Source: Gammaproteobacteria bacterium
GTDB taxonomy: Bacteria > Pseudomonadota > Gammaproteobacteria > JABDBA01
Reading direction: 5' to 3'
NCBI GenBank assembly: GCA_013288885.1
Contig: JABDBA010000001.1
Span: forward strand, 593,840 to 657,839
DNA length: 64,000 bases
Positions 36,201 to 46,982 of the stretch are shown here, piece after piece (position 1 is the first letter of the stretch; each line of letters begins with the position of its first letter). The translations under genes and the position numbers were made by a program. The notes beneath the pieces were generated by a model. That model was not told the origin of the DNA. It searched no databases and was given only the letters and a program-made list of their open reading frames with translations.

Positions 36201-39200
36201 GTAACATTATTAAGTGTGGTAGTGCCGTTGGTCTCGATAGTTAAATTTTGATTGCTTGCAGCAGTAATAGCAGGGTTGATCGTAATGTTGCCAGTCGTGC
36301 TGATAAAGTTTGTGTTCGTATCCAAAGTAATCGGGCCAGCCACATTAGGAGAACTATTAACTGTGATAGCCCCTGTATCGGATGTTTCAGTACCCAATAA
36401 ATTTAAACTGGCATTAGCACCGATGAGGGTATAAGTTTGTGTGCCGCCCGAGGTGGTTGACAAGCTAGTGTTGAGTGTAATGTCATTACCGGCCAGACTA
36501 ATGTTAACACCTGGATTTATTGTGGTTGTTCCATTGATTGCATTGACATCAAGCGTAGCGCCTGCTTGCAAAGCGGTATTGCCAGTGACGATCAAATTAT
36601 TATTAATGGTGAGATTGCCACTACTGCCCGTCGTAATATTGCTATTAGTTGATAATGTACCATTACTGGTAAAGTTTTCTGCAAATATGCTAGCGGCAGT
36701 GCCACCAGTTAAATTAATACCACCTGAACCAGCGGTAAGAGTGACAGCTAAAGTTCCTACGCCACCATTTTGCACTGCGGTATCAACAATGCCAGAACCA
36801 GCACCAAAATTTATTGTTTTGCCCGCATTAATATTAACTGTGGATGCTTCACCCGCATTTTCTGTGATGGGTGCACTAAAGTTTATAATGCCGTTAGCTC
36901 CAGAAGCAGTAGCGGTGAGAGTGCTAACGTTGGTGATATCTCCTCCAACCGTAATTGTATTATTAGTGCTGTTGTTTGTAGTTAGTAAAGATAGATTGTT
37001 AACGCCCTCGATAGCTCCATCGACGGTAATTGTATTGCTGCTGCTACCGATGGTGCTGGTCAGTGTTAAGTTATTATCATTCCCGGTAACGGCAGCGTTT
37101 GTGCCAAGTGTAATGCTGGGAGCAGCAACAGATGAAAAAATATTATGGAGTCCTGTTGATATTGTGGTGTTTACCCCCAAGGAAATAGGTTCATCAATGT
37201 TTATAGTTGGGGCATTAATTGCAGGTGAACCGGTTGTGCTGTTAAAGGTGAGTGTCTGTGATGATGTTCCAGTAATGTTTACACTACCGAGTTGAACCAA
37301 AGCACTGTTAATGCCGATTTGGCCGGTACTACCTATGGTGGTATCGCCACTTAATGTAATAGCAACCCCTGAAAAAAGATTATCATTGTTAAGTATGGAA
37401 TTTATGTTGATGCCGGTTCCGGCATTAGTACTGTTATTAGTACTGGTAATGTTTAAAGCGGTGTCATCGCCAAAAACATTAGTGGTTGCACCGTTGAGAT
37501 TTACATTACCACCTGTGGTTATAGTGAAAGTGGAGGGTGATGCTGATCCATCTAAGCCATTAAAAGTTGTAGTACCGGTTGTACCTGATCCTATATTAAC
37601 GTTGCCACCGGTTGATGAAATAGCAAAAGTGCCGCCGGTGCTGGTGGTATCGAATGCTATGCTAGGTGCAGTTAAAGAAACATTGCCTGCACCTGTGGCA
37701 ACTACAAAAGCTGTGCTAGGCGTAGATCCATCATTGAAATTTATAGCGTTTCCTGTCACCGTTAAGCTGTTTAGAGGAGAAATGCTGCCCACTGAACCTT
37801 GGAAGTCCACCGTGCCAAGACTGCTCACCGTTAAGTTTGTTGGAGCGCTGCTGTTTGGGTCCGTATCAATCGTGCCCATAAAAGTGATACCGCTCGAAGC
37901 CCCGGTGGTTTGGATAGTAGAAGCACCCATCAAGGTGACGGGGCTAGCAAAGTTGAGATTGCCAACGTTGGTTATATTTATTCCTGATTCAATTATGATG
38001 TTGCTGCCTGCGAGGAAAGACAGACTGTTCGATGAGGTATTGTTGATGGAGGTTTGAATATCAATTACACCTGTCGGTTGCGAAGGGCCAGGAACAATAA
38101 CAACGCCAGCATTTAACTGAGTGTCAAATGCATCAATGGTGATATTGTTGCTCTGTAAAGAGTTATAGAGATCTGTTACTGAAAGCTGTGAGGTACAAGT
38201 AGTGGTATTGCAAATGCTTGAATTATTGTCCAAAAGCATTTCCCACGATTCATTAGTGAGTGTCGTATTACTAGATGGAGTGGAAGCTGGAACGATTTGA
38301 ATGATAAAAGGGTCTAACAACCAATCTCCTGTGGTTCCTTTAACTGCACTGGTGTTAACATTAATCGTATGAGTAATACCCGCGCTGTCGGTGGCGCTGG
38401 TATTCAAATAATACCCTGATGTTTCCACAGTACCGCCATTACCGCCATTGGGCCCACCTTTAGCAGAAATAGTGCCATAAGCAGCGGTAAAACCATTAGG
38501 GTTAGTCACGTCTGATCGCACGACCACCATGCCGCCGTTGCCTACATCAGTGGCATCGGCATTAATGACAGCGGTGGGATCCATATAAACCGCTTGCGCT
38601 TCGGGTAGTGTTCCGTGCCCTTTATAATTGCCACCCACCAAAACTGTGCCGCCGCCTTTTTTGCCCGATGCATTGATTTTTGTTCCGGCATTTAATGCTA
38701 TTTTTTGACCAGTGATGGTTACATTGCCACCAGTGCTATTTTTCATTAACCCTTGTACGTCAATCGTGCCTGCTACATTAACTATACCTTCGTTGCCACC
38801 GTCTAAAATAACTTGACCATTGCGTTTGCCTACACTGCGGGCTTGAATAACACCATCCATATTCACCACATTACTAACGACAGATTCTGCGGCGCGCGCG
38901 CTTAATTGCACTGTGCCGCCATCGGCGATGATAGTGCCATTGTTAGCGACGGCATTGGTTAACACACGGCCATTGGGAGCCACTATTTGTTGGGTGACTT
39001 TAGCGCCAGGTGCAAATTGAATCATGTTGTCGCCATTTAAATCGATCGTATATTCATTACCAGAAGCTAACAGCACGCGACCCAAGCGTGCGTTAATAGT
39101 GCCATTGTTTTCTACACCGGGTGCGACCAAGGCCACTAAACCACGATTAGATACCGTAATGTTGCCATTGTTGATGATGGCAGGAGCGGTACCATTGGCG

Positions 39201-39658
39201 TTGATTTGTTGAATGAAATGATAGTTGCCTGCCATAAAATCTTTGTCAGATATATTCGCGGTTGATGCCACTAAACCAGCCACGTCTACAATACTGCCCG
39301 CACCAAATACAATACCCGCAGGGTTCACTAAAAAAATGCGGCCATTGGCTGTTAAAGTGCCAAGAATGAGGGAAGGGTTATTTTGCGCGGTGACCCGGTT
39401 TAAGGTGATGGAAGTGCTGGAGGGTTGGGTAAAATTAGTGGTTTGCCCATTGCCAATGCTAAAACCCTGCCAGTTGATAACGGCCTTATTGGTTGACTGG
39501 GTGATTTGCGTATTGTTTGTGCTTTGCGTAATGGTAGCACTGCCTTGCGCAACCGAGCCGCCTTGAGGGTTAGCCAAGAGCGGGGTACTGACGATAGCTG
39601 TCACAGATAATAGAAACCCACCCGCTAGGCAAGTTCCTCTACGCAAGAGATTTATCAT
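33269..39658 (-). CDS. filamentous hemagglutinin-like TpsA exoprotein, 2129 aa
   Basis: Residues 1-29 are a signal peptide ending LLANPQGG. The TPS domain follows (about 30-270): VINWQGFSIGNGQTTNF, ITLNRVT and FLVNPAGIVFG, the motif region recognised by the partner transporter. The remaining 1800 residues are Thr/Asn/Ser/Gly-rich repeats that will form a long right-handed beta helix on the cell surface. The C-terminal about 80 residues contain four cysteines (GCLVPGGCF, PACTY, SKCAA) and may be an anchor. Such proteins are adhesins or exotoxins; no toxin domain is visible, so adhesion is more likely. It is last in a minus-strand order with the cysteine-rich protein gene and tpsB. The ribosome binding site is poor. 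Confidence 0.9.
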   Translation of the reverse strand: MINLLRRGTCLAGGFLLSVTAIVSTPLLANPQGGSVAQGSATITQSTNNTQITQSTNKAVINWQGFSIGNGQTTNFTQPSSTSITLNRVTAQNNPSLILGTLTANGRIFLVNPAGIVFGAGSIVDVAGLVASTANISDKDFMAGNYHFIQQINANGTAPAIINNGNITVSNRGLVALVAPGVENNGTINARLGRVLLASGNEYTIDLNGDNMIQFAPGAKVTQQIVAPNGRVLTNAVANNGTIIADGGTVQLSARAAESVVSNVVNMDGVIQARSVGKRNGQVILDGGNEGIVNVAGTIDVQGLMKNSTGGNVTITGQKIALNAGTKINASGKKGGGTVLVGGNYKGHGTLPEAQAVYMDPTAVINADATDVGNGGMVVVRSDVTNPNGFTAAYGTISAKGGPNGGNGGTVETSGYYLNTSATDSAGITHTINVNTSAVKGTTGDWLLDPFIIQIVPASTPSSNTTLTNESWEMLLDNNSSICNTTTCTSQLSVTDLYNSLQSNNITIDAFDTQLNAGVVIVPGPSQPTGVIDIQTSINNTSSNSLSFLAGSNIIIESGINITNVGNLNFASPVTLMGASTIQTTGASSGITFMGTIDTDPNSSAPTNLTVSSLGTVDFQGSVGSISPLNSLTVTGNAINFNDGSTPSTAFVVATGAGNVSLTAPSIAFDTTSTGGTFAISSTGGNVNIGSGTTGTTTFNGLDGSASPSTFTITTGGNVNLNGATTNVFGDDTALNITSTNNSTNAGTGININSILNNDNLFSGVAITLSGDTTIGSTGQIGINSALVQLGSVNITGTSSQTLTFNSTTGSPAINAPTINIDEPISLGVNTTISTGLHNIFSSVAAPSITLGTNAAVTGNDNNLTLTSTIGSSSNTITVDGAIEGVNNLSLLTTNNSTNNTITVGGDITNVSTLTATASGANGIINFSAPITENAGEASTVNINAGKTINFGAGSGIVDTAVQNGGVGTLAVTLTAGSGGINLTGGTAASIFAENFTSNGTLSTNSNITTGSSGNLTINNNLIVTGNTALQAGATLDVNAINGTTTINPGVNISLAGNDITLNTSLSTTSGGTQTYTLIGANASLNLLGTETSDTGAITVNSSPNVAGPITLDTNTNFISTTGNITINPAITAASNQNLTIETNGTTTLNNVTGLGTLTIEGNGTATNGQTTLIGTSYAANTINLDNAVTLSPVGINTPVTISGTNGVTFRSTITGQTSLIPALTVTSSNGSVSLVGASGLSNLIASANNGKINLTGGTFSNIGNYNFQTAVVVQGLTTLSTTAGGAQGGTINFANTLDTSNGSSLTFGQAGTINFVGAVGFNSGGSSFPIQFGTNAVNTVNFDSPVNTAPPPLPSFVTLTGQVANVNILPSNPNNTGGMIPAGFDIIGQNGTLTIGNGNYLNANDGISVNDKTFSLIGVGGTVVVPYITIFNGSNINMAGNWQTAIVSGAPSSAIDITDSTLNLTGATNFTSASTIAITDSTLNLAGATSFTAASTTAGDAILFDSTSKVTGHQALTLNALGGNTTDIDLQGTMGSAAAPLSSFTVNGVNGAFTQLFTGSTIYADTSTFNTATHLLGNTIIQGNSSTFNAPITLSGGSHLIADNTMLFNSTIGVADNAENLTIQGNTAGANVTFINAAGTLTNPLNNLTFNKMNSLTLYANLFANNISAADIPTVNVFSTNVNLLLGNQLVATGGNLNVAGGTYLVPGTNTLVPLVFTRGFNVTALAPVNIASLTASGGTLGLNGTFNALTGAMLFNGGVNLNGATNLNDTTNSITFNGALNGNQTLIANANQNATFNGMVNVGPLTVNTNTGNIAFNNSLYMNGATNLNASNGNVTLGGTVNGHQTLVVDANKTVTIANAIGNTTPITSLAINSALTNLGGNVSAQGGGIAFNSPVQLTTGVVISDKGTQGIFFKNTLNGIYNLVLNATQGNISFTGAVGNLQQLGEFVINSAQNVFAQSTIQVADFDQESGTGMTSIKAGLITNGNISINTNSIVGSFQGNNLILNGTSSVLGEVVANTLTLGGQGGGDITGTVAGESGPLAAFFTNLAAGAAQSFFVNGCLVPGGCFQNEANLTFPQDFLQDSEQESDAAPKNMPACTYAAAGDKEAASKCAAIETHPKSLLPAI

Positions 39659-39743
39659 TTACTTTAACGCAACTTGCTCTTCCGTAGCTATTTTATAGGC
39701 AGATGTCCCTGCCTTAAATTGCGTTCCTCATATATAAGTTATA

Positions 39744-39763
39744 GCAGAAGCTTAAGCTTCTGC
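39744..39763. repeat. 20-bp perfect palindrome between tpsB and tpsA
   Basis: GCAGAAGCTTAAGCTTCTGC is a perfect palindrome in the 132-base gap between the two genes. There is no T run after it on the minus strand, so it is not a standard terminator; it may set the tpsB:tpsA ratio by RNA processing or be an operator. Confidence 0.45.
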
Positions 39764-39790
39764 GGGGATTATGTGAAAATATACTATAGT

Positions 39791-42067
39791 TTAACCTTCG
39801 ATATGCTTCACCCAGGGATTTTGCTGTAATACCGTTGCTGGCAGATCATTGCGAGCCGATAAAGCGGCATGTGATGTTGCATAATGGCCGTAGGTCAAAA
39901 TATACCAATTGCTGCCATTATGTTGTGTATGAACGATATTGGCGGCATTGGATAATTGATGCTGGGCAATAAAGTGCTGTAAATCGCTGATATTGCGACT
40001 ACCCATTAATTGTAGGGTGTAATAGTTGCCTGTCGCTGCGTTCGTTGATGTTTTTGCTGGAACGGGGCTGACGTTGCTATTTACTTCAGTGAGCCCCTGA
40101 TATTGTGGCCCAGCTGGCTTAGTAGCAGTAGTATTAGCAACCGTAGCCACTGGTCTTGCAGGGGCTGTGGTAGTGGTCGCTTTAGCTATGGGTGGCACAT
40201 TGGGCGGGTTGGCCGGTAAAGAGGCTGGGTAAACCGGGGTAAGTCCATTACCTGTTTGAATCGGTTGTACCACTGGTAATGGAGCCGCTGTATAGCTTGC
40301 AGGGGTATCGCCAGCGATACCAATACTAAAAAATATGCGCGCGTTTTCATTGCCTGCGGTAGCCACATCACGCGTTAGCGGTTTGGCCCATTCTAAAGTG
40401 CCAGTTAAAAATGAGGTGAAATTAGTGCGCAAGCCCACACCGGCAGAAGCACCACTCGCGCTGGAGGGAACACCTGTTATTGAATGCACGTTCCAGACTT
40501 TACCGATGTCATAAAAAGTAAAATATTGAATGTTGCGTAATATTTTGAAATTAGGTTGGGTATCTAAACGCAATTCGGCTTTACCTTCGGCACCCCGATC
40601 GCCGACGATTTCGGAAGGATCATACGCTTGCCCGTAGTTGATACCACCATAACCAAATTGTTCTTCGGCCAGTAATGAGTCAGGCGTATATTGCCCTTGC
40701 CCTGCTACTAATAACGAAAAATTATGGCTCAAACTTTGCAAACGTCCGAGATCCATATTGAATTTTGTATAATCACTTTGACCGAATGGTCTGGAAACAT
40801 CCATGCCGTTATCCGGGCTAGCGCCAAATGCTTTAAGACCTTGTGATACTTGGCCGCCGATTTGGTTACTGCCCAACCAACTGTCATTGATATTGTAATT
40901 AACGCCAGCACGTACTGAACGTAGACGATCATCGTACAGTTGCGTACCTAAAATATTGTCTGTGCTATTCGATGCGTCAACACCTAAATTGAGGTACAAG
41001 CTTTGCACGCGTGAACGAATAGCCGGATAACTAACACCTGCCGAAGCTGATTTGCTGGTACCGACAACATCCAGCGGCGTCAAAGTAAACCCAGGTTCCG
41101 AATGGCTATAGCTAGCCCCTAAATTAAGCAACAAACCTTCGTTGTTAAGTGGAGTGGAGTTATAAAGACGAATGTATTGTAATTCTTTTAAGTCAGAGGT
41201 TAATAAACCTTGCACACCAGTTTGGTCGCCAGAAACAAAAATGGAATTGATGTTGCCGCCGAGATTAAATTCATTTGGCCCTAAGTAACGCGTGCCGCGA
41301 TTATCAAAACTGAAATAACCACCGGCCGTATGTTGTTGCACAACAAAAGTTAAATTAGCAGCGCCAGGTACTGCATCGGTTGGTGCAAGTACATCTTGCG
41401 ATTGTGCGGCAGGGCTTAATACAGCGCGCACATTCATACCAGGAATATCGTTAGCCAATAAAACATAGCGTTCAAGTTGTTTAATATTAAGTGGGCGTGC
41501 TTGCATGATTTTGTCTGCATATCCTTGTAACAAATTGCGCGCACCTTTGGGATCACCTTGAATATCAACGTGATTAACGAAGCCTTCTACGACGCGAATG
41601 GTTACTACACCGCTGGAAATATTTTGCGCGGGTACTACAGCTTGAGTCAGTACATAACCATCGTTACGGTATTTCAAGGTAATGGTATCGGCCATTTGTT
41701 GTAGATCAGCCAAAGAGACTGTGCGGCCAATATAATTGCGGAACATATTTTCAATTTGTTGATTCCCATAAACACTAGCGCCGGTGACATCTAATTCTTT
41801 TAAAACAAATTGTGTGCGGTAAGCCGATGCAGAAACACCGCCTGGTTTAAAACCGGGTACAGTTACTTGAGTGACTTGTTCATTTGTGGGTGGTGGCGCT
41901 AATTGTTCGCCGACACGACCGGCATTGGTGCTGGGTGGCAGAAGGCTTGAAATAACCGATGAAGCCGAAGGTGTTGAACTATCGGCAGCGTAACTGGTCA
42001 ATGGCAATGTAATGCCAAGGGCAATATAAAGGGCGGTGTGTAAACGGGAAAATTTTATTTTCGACAT
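39791..42067 (-). CDS. two-partner secretion transporter (TpsB/ShlB family) with C-terminal SPOR domain
   Basis: The 758-residue protein has a signal peptide (about 1-27), a proline-rich linker, two POTRA domains (about 70-225; FVLKELDVTGASVYG, then VRVVEGFV-type strand), and a 16-stranded barrel (about 235-605) with the usual GxxRYxG and RAGVNY motifs. This is the outer membrane pore for TpsA. After the barrel comes a Pro/Thr/Ala linker and a SPOR domain (about 680-758: YYTLQLMGSRNISDLQHFI, NGSNWYILTYGHYATSHAA, NPWVKHI), which is very like that of DamX and binds denuded peptidoglycan at division sites. That fusion is unusual. ATG 42067 has AAGGA upstream and a proper signal peptide; the longer frame to 42103 would overlap the upstream gene. 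Confidence 0.9.
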   Translation of the reverse strand: MSKIKFSRLHTALYIALGITLPLTSYAADSSTPSASSVISSLLPPSTNAGRVGEQLAPPPTNEQVTQVTVPGFKPGGVSASAYRTQFVLKELDVTGASVYGNQQIENMFRNYIGRTVSLADLQQMADTITLKYRNDGYVLTQAVVPAQNISSGVVTIRVVEGFVNHVDIQGDPKGARNLLQGYADKIMQARPLNIKQLERYVLLANDIPGMNVRAVLSPAAQSQDVLAPTDAVPGAANLTFVVQQHTAGGYFSFDNRGTRYLGPNEFNLGGNINSIFVSGDQTGVQGLLTSDLKELQYIRLYNSTPLNNEGLLLNLGASYSHSEPGFTLTPLDVVGTSKSASAGVSYPAIRSRVQSLYLNLGVDASNSTDNILGTQLYDDRLRSVRAGVNYNINDSWLGSNQIGGQVSQGLKAFGASPDNGMDVSRPFGQSDYTKFNMDLGRLQSLSHNFSLLVAGQGQYTPDSLLAEEQFGYGGINYGQAYDPSEIVGDRGAEGKAELRLDTQPNFKILRNIQYFTFYDIGKVWNVHSITGVPSSASGASAGVGLRTNFTSFLTGTLEWAKPLTRDVATAGNENARIFFSIGIAGDTPASYTAAPLPVVQPIQTGNGLTPVYPASLPANPPNVPPIAKATTTTAPARPVATVANTTATKPAGPQYQGLTEVNSNVSPVPAKTSTNAATGNYYTLQLMGSRNISDLQHFIAQHQLSNAANIVHTQHNGSNWYILTYGHYATSHAALSARNDLPATVLQQNPWVKHIEG

Positions 42068-42093
42068 AAGCAAATTCCTTAGATATTGGTTAA

Positions 42094-42723
42094 TTATTGC
42101 CATACTTTAGTTACTGCAACGGTTCTTTGTTGCCTGATAATGGAACCCATATCAGGCGCAGGTGTATAAATCACTTTTTGGACCTTCCATACCCGGCCAT
42201 AGCTTGGCGTACCCAAGATGCCTGATAAATAACTGCAATTTCCGTTCACTTTGCAATTGTAAGAATCGCTGCAAAGATACATAATGGGCACGGCATCGAC
42301 GTAATCGACATATAAGGTTCGATATTTACAGACAGTGCCATCAGCCAGTTCCAGGATCCAGGCAAAACGATGTGAGCGCATATTACCACCGGGTGGCAGC
42401 GGTCGTACACCCTCTAACTCAACAAGAAAGCCAGGTTTATGGGTCATAGGGTCAGCATCGCAGATAACCTGATTGGGGGTGGGGCCATTAAAACAGGGGT
42501 CAAATGGATGTCCGTGTACATAACAACGCCAGGCATTGGGTCGTTTTAAGATGAGAGAAGTCGTCCAACAGCCGCCTGCTTGTGGCGGCCCTTGTGGGCA
42601 GTCGGGCTGATAATCGGCGATTTGAGTGGGTGGTACAAAGTCGGCGTAGCTGGGCAGGGTAAATAAGCAACTCCCTGCAATAATCAGTCCAAGCCAAAAT
42701 TTTGATATAAGGTTAAAGGCCAT
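42094..42723 (-). CDS. secreted cysteine-rich protein of unknown function, 209 aa
   Basis: Residues 1-27 form a signal peptide (FWLGLIIAGSCLFTLPSYA, cleavage after SYA). The mature part has about ten cysteines in pairs that could form disulfides (QPDCPQGPPQAGGCW, RCYVHGHPFDPCF, LCSDSYNCKVNGNCSY), so it is a periplasmic or secreted folded domain. I recognise no family. It lies 26 bases before tpsB on the same strand, so it is probably part of the two-partner secretion operon, as cargo-specific helper or third secreted product. Its start is 47 bases from the divergent ATP synthase promoter. Confidence 0.75.
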   Translation of the reverse strand: MAFNLISKFWLGLIIAGSCLFTLPSYADFVPPTQIADYQPDCPQGPPQAGGCWTTSLILKRPNAWRCYVHGHPFDPCFNGPTPNQVICDADPMTHKPGFLVELEGVRPLPPGGNMRSHRFAWILELADGTVCKYRTLYVDYVDAVPIMYLCSDSYNCKVNGNCSYLSGILGTPSYGRVWKVQKVIYTPAPDMGSIIRQQRTVAVTKVWQ

Positions 42724-42770
42724 TGTCCATTGCTTCCTAAATAATTTGCTGCAGTATACACAGAAGTTGA

Positions 42771-42799
42771 TTGCAGAAACAGCATAAAATTATTATACT
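42771..42799 (+). promoter_or_regulatory. sigma-70-type promoter of the ATP synthase operon
   Basis: TTGCAG at 42771-42776 and TATACT at 42794-42799 have a 17-base spacer. The first gene, atpI, starts 41 bases after the -10 element. Confidence 0.55.
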
Positions 42800-42840
42800 C
42801 ACCGCCAGTGGCTAGGCGTCAATAGCGAGGTTAAGATAGG

Positions 42841-44359
<1,519 letters not shown>

Positions 44360-44385
44360 TATTAAAACGAGAAGAGTATATTTTT

Positions 44386-44859
44386 ATGATGGATATTAAC
44401 GCAACATTGTTGGGCCAATTTATCACCTTCGCATTCTTGGTGTGGTTTACCATGCGCTATGTGTGGCCGCCGATCATGAAAGCAATGCAAGACCGCGAAA
44501 AGCAAATTGCCGATGGTCTTGCTGCTGCTGAGCGCGCACACCATGAATTAGAATTGGCGCAGCACAAAGCCGCAGAAAAATTGCGTGACGCTAAAATTCA
44601 CGCGGCTGAAATCTTAGAACAAGCTAATAAACGCGCTAACCAGCTAATAGAAGAAAGCAAAGGCCGTGCGCGCGAAGAAGGCGAACGCTTATTGGAAATA
44701 GCGCGTAATGATATTGAACAAGGAATACAAGCCGCTAAACAGCAATTACGTGCTGAAATTGCCACGTTAGCTATCGCGGGCGCTGAAAAGATTTTAGCAC
44801 GCAGTGTCGACGCGGCAGCCCAACACGACTTGGTTAAAAAACTTATTGCCGAAATTTAA
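44386..44859 (+). CDS. atpF: ATP synthase F0 subunit b
   Basis: One N-terminal membrane helix (about 6-26, [22 protein letters not shown]) is followed by a long charged coiled coil to the end of 157 residues, the stator stalk that links F0 to F1. The first two codons are both ATG (44386 and 44389); [10 protein letters not shown] from the second is the usual family start, so the real protein may be one residue shorter. It is five bases upstream of atpH. Confidence 0.96.
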   Translation: MMDINATLLGQFITFAFLVWFTMRYVWPPIMKAMQDREKQIADGLAAAERAHHELELAQHKAAEKLRDAKIHAAEILEQANKRANQLIEESKGRAREEGERLLEIARNDIEQGIQAAKQQLRAEIATLAIAGAEKILARSVDAAAQHDLVKKLIAEI

Positions 44860-44864
44860 TACAT

Positions 44865-45410
44865 ATGTCTAATAACACGACCATAGCGCGCCCTTATGCC
44901 AAGGCTGCTTTTGCAGAAGCCTTGCAGCATAAAACAATTCCAGCATGGTCTAGTTTGTTGCTGGCAGCTTCTCTGGCAGTGCAACATGAAGCGGTCAGTT
45001 TAATATTACATAGCCCACATTATAACAATGCCGATCGTTTGGGTTGTCTGTCGGAACTTTGCGGATCTTTTTTAGAACCGCTCGATGAGGCAGGTCGCAA
45101 CTTTTTACAATTATTGGCTGATAATAATCGGTTAATTGCATTGCCGGAAATTGCTGTTTTATTTCAAACATACCGTGTCGAACAAGAACAAACTGCGCAA
45201 GTCGAAGTTATTTCTGCGCTCCCGTTGGTGGCAGAACAACAAAAAGAATTAACTGCGGCATTAAAAGAACGTTTACAACGTGAGGTCACTCTCGATTGCA
45301 AGGTTGATAGTAACTTGATAGGTGGTCTTATTATTCGGGCGGGAGATTTAGTCATCGACGGCTCCGTCGCCGGTAAATTAACGCGTTTAAGCGCGGAATT
45401 AATAAATTAA
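44865..45410 (+). CDS. atpH: ATP synthase F1 subunit delta
   Basis: The 181-residue protein begins ARPYAKAAFAEAL, the family's N-terminal helix signature, and ends with GGLIIRAGDLVIDGSVAGKLTRLS, the typical C-terminal motif. It joins subunit b to the top of the alpha3beta3 head. Normal length for the family and normal place in the operon. Confidence 0.96.
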   Translation: MSNNTTIARPYAKAAFAEALQHKTIPAWSSLLLAASLAVQHEAVSLILHSPHYNNADRLGCLSELCGSFLEPLDEAGRNFLQLLADNNRLIALPEIAVLFQTYRVEQEQTAQVEVISALPLVAEQQKELTAALKERLQREVTLDCKVDSNLIGGLIIRAGDLVIDGSVAGKLTRLSAELIN

Positions 45411-45431
45411 ATTTTAAATTGAGAGCACAAT

Positions 45432-46976
45432 ATGCAACAACTGAATCCATCTGAAATTAGTGAAATTATCAAACAACGGATTGAAAAATTCGAACTAGCA
45501 CCCGAAGTGCGCACCGAAGGCACTATCGTCAGCGTTAAAGATGGTATTGTGCGCATTTATGGTTTAGCCGATGTCATGCTCGGAGAAATGATCGAATTCC
45601 CCGATAATACCTTTGGTCTCGCATTAAATCTTGAGCGCGATTCTGTGGGTACTGTCGTGCTTGGCCCTTATGATCATTTAGCAGAAGGCCAAACCGTAAA
45701 ATGTACCGGTCGAATTTTAGAAGTGCCGGTAGGTGAAGAATTATTAGGTCGTGTGGTGAATGCGCTGGGTCACCCGATCGATGGCATAGGCCCGATTGCG
45801 GCACAAACCACTTCACCGATCGAAAAAGTAGCGCCAGGCGTTATATGGCGGCAATCGGTTTCGCAACCCTTACAAACGGGGATTAAAGCGATCGATACCA
45901 TGGTTCCCATTGGTCGTGGTCAGCGCGAATTGATCATCGGAGATCGCCAAACGGGTAAAACTGCCGTCGCTGTCGATGCCATCATTAATCAAAAAGGCAC
46001 CGGCGTAAAATGTATTTATGTGGCGATTGGGCAAAAAGCTTCGTCGATTGCTGCTGTAGTGCGTAAATTAGAAGAACACGATGCGTTGGCCCATACCATT
46101 ATCGTAGCAGCGAGTGCTGCTGATTCAGCTGCCTTGCAATATATTGCACCTTACGCTGGTTGTGCGATGGGTGAATATTTCCGCGATAAAGGTGAAGATG
46201 CCCTGATTATTTATGATGATTTAACCAAACAAGCGTGGGCGTATCGTCAAATTTCATTATTGCTGCGTCGACCACCGGGGCGTGAAGCGTATCCCGGCGA
46301 TATTTTTTATTTGCATTCGCGTTTATTGGAGCGTGCAGCACGTGTGGATGCAAAATTTGTCGAGAAAGCTACTAAAGGCCGCGTTAAAGGGCGTACTGGT
46401 TCATTAACGGCATTGCCGATTATCGAAACGCAAGCCGGTGACGTTTCTGCGTTCGTACCAACTAACGTTATTTCCATTACCGATGGTCAGATCTTTTTGG
46501 AAACGGATTTATTTAATTCGGGTATTCGCCCTGCAATCAACACTGGTTTGTCGGTATCGCGTGTGGGTGGTGCGGCACAAACGAAAATTATTAAAAAATT
46601 GGCCGGTGGTATGCGTTTGGCAGCTGCACAATATCGCGAGTTAGCGGCGTTTTCTCAGTTTATGTCTGATTTGGATGAAGTAACGCGTAAACAGCTTGAG
46701 CGTGGTCAGCGTGTAACAGAAATTTTTAAACAGAAGCAATATCAGCCATTAAGTATCGGAGAAATTGCAGTGAGTTTGTTTGCTGTGGATCGTGGTTATT
46801 TAGATGATGTGGATTTGAAGAAGATTGTGTCGTTTGAGCAAGAGTTACATGCTTACATGCGTAGTTCGCATGGTGAGTTATTGGCGCAGATCAATCAAAC
46901 TTGTGATTACAATGATGCGATTGCAGGTGAGTTGGCCAAAGCCATTGGCGATTTTAAAGCTACACAAACGTGGTAG
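45432..46976 (+). CDS. atpA: ATP synthase F1 subunit alpha
   Basis: The full-length 514-residue protein has Walker [12 protein letters not shown] near 169 and [34 protein letters not shown] as the Walker B and family signature region (45432 frame, residues about 260-295). The N-terminal [17 protein letters not shown] is the delta-binding stretch. It forms the non-catalytic nucleotide sites of the F1 head. The next gene, atpG, starts six bases after the stop codon. Confidence 0.97.
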   Translation: MQQLNPSEISEIIKQRIEKFELAPEVRTEGTIVSVKDGIVRIYGLADVMLGEMIEFPDNTFGLALNLERDSVGTVVLGPYDHLAEGQTVKCTGRILEVPVGEELLGRVVNALGHPIDGIGPIAAQTTSPIEKVAPGVIWRQSVSQPLQTGIKAIDTMVPIGRGQRELIIGDRQTGKTAVAVDAIINQKGTGVKCIYVAIGQKASSIAAVVRKLEEHDALAHTIIVAASAADSAALQYIAPYAGCAMGEYFRDKGEDALIIYDDLTKQAWAYRQISLLLRRPPGREAYPGDIFYLHSRLLERAARVDAKFVEKATKGRVKGRTGSLTALPIIETQAGDVSAFVPTNVISITDGQIFLETDLFNSGIRPAINTGLSVSRVGGAAQTKIIKKLAGGMRLAAAQYRELAAFSQFMSDLDEVTRKQLERGQRVTEIFKQKQYQPLSIGEIAVSLFAVDRGYLDDVDLKKIVSFEQELHAYMRSSHGELLAQINQTCDYNDAIAGELAKAIGDFKATQTW

Positions 46977-46982
46977 AAATAA

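Noticed and set aside
36441-37295. Long open frame (284 codons) opposite tpsA, with several neighbours on the plus strand
   Set aside because: It lies fully inside the repetitive tpsA gene on the other strand, is made of monotonous hydrophobic residues that mirror Thr/Asn/Gly repeats, and has no family or ribosome binding site.
39744-39763. Palindrome between tpsB and tpsA as a terminator
   Set aside because: The stem is perfect but has neither a loop nor a following T run, so it is listed only as a repeat.
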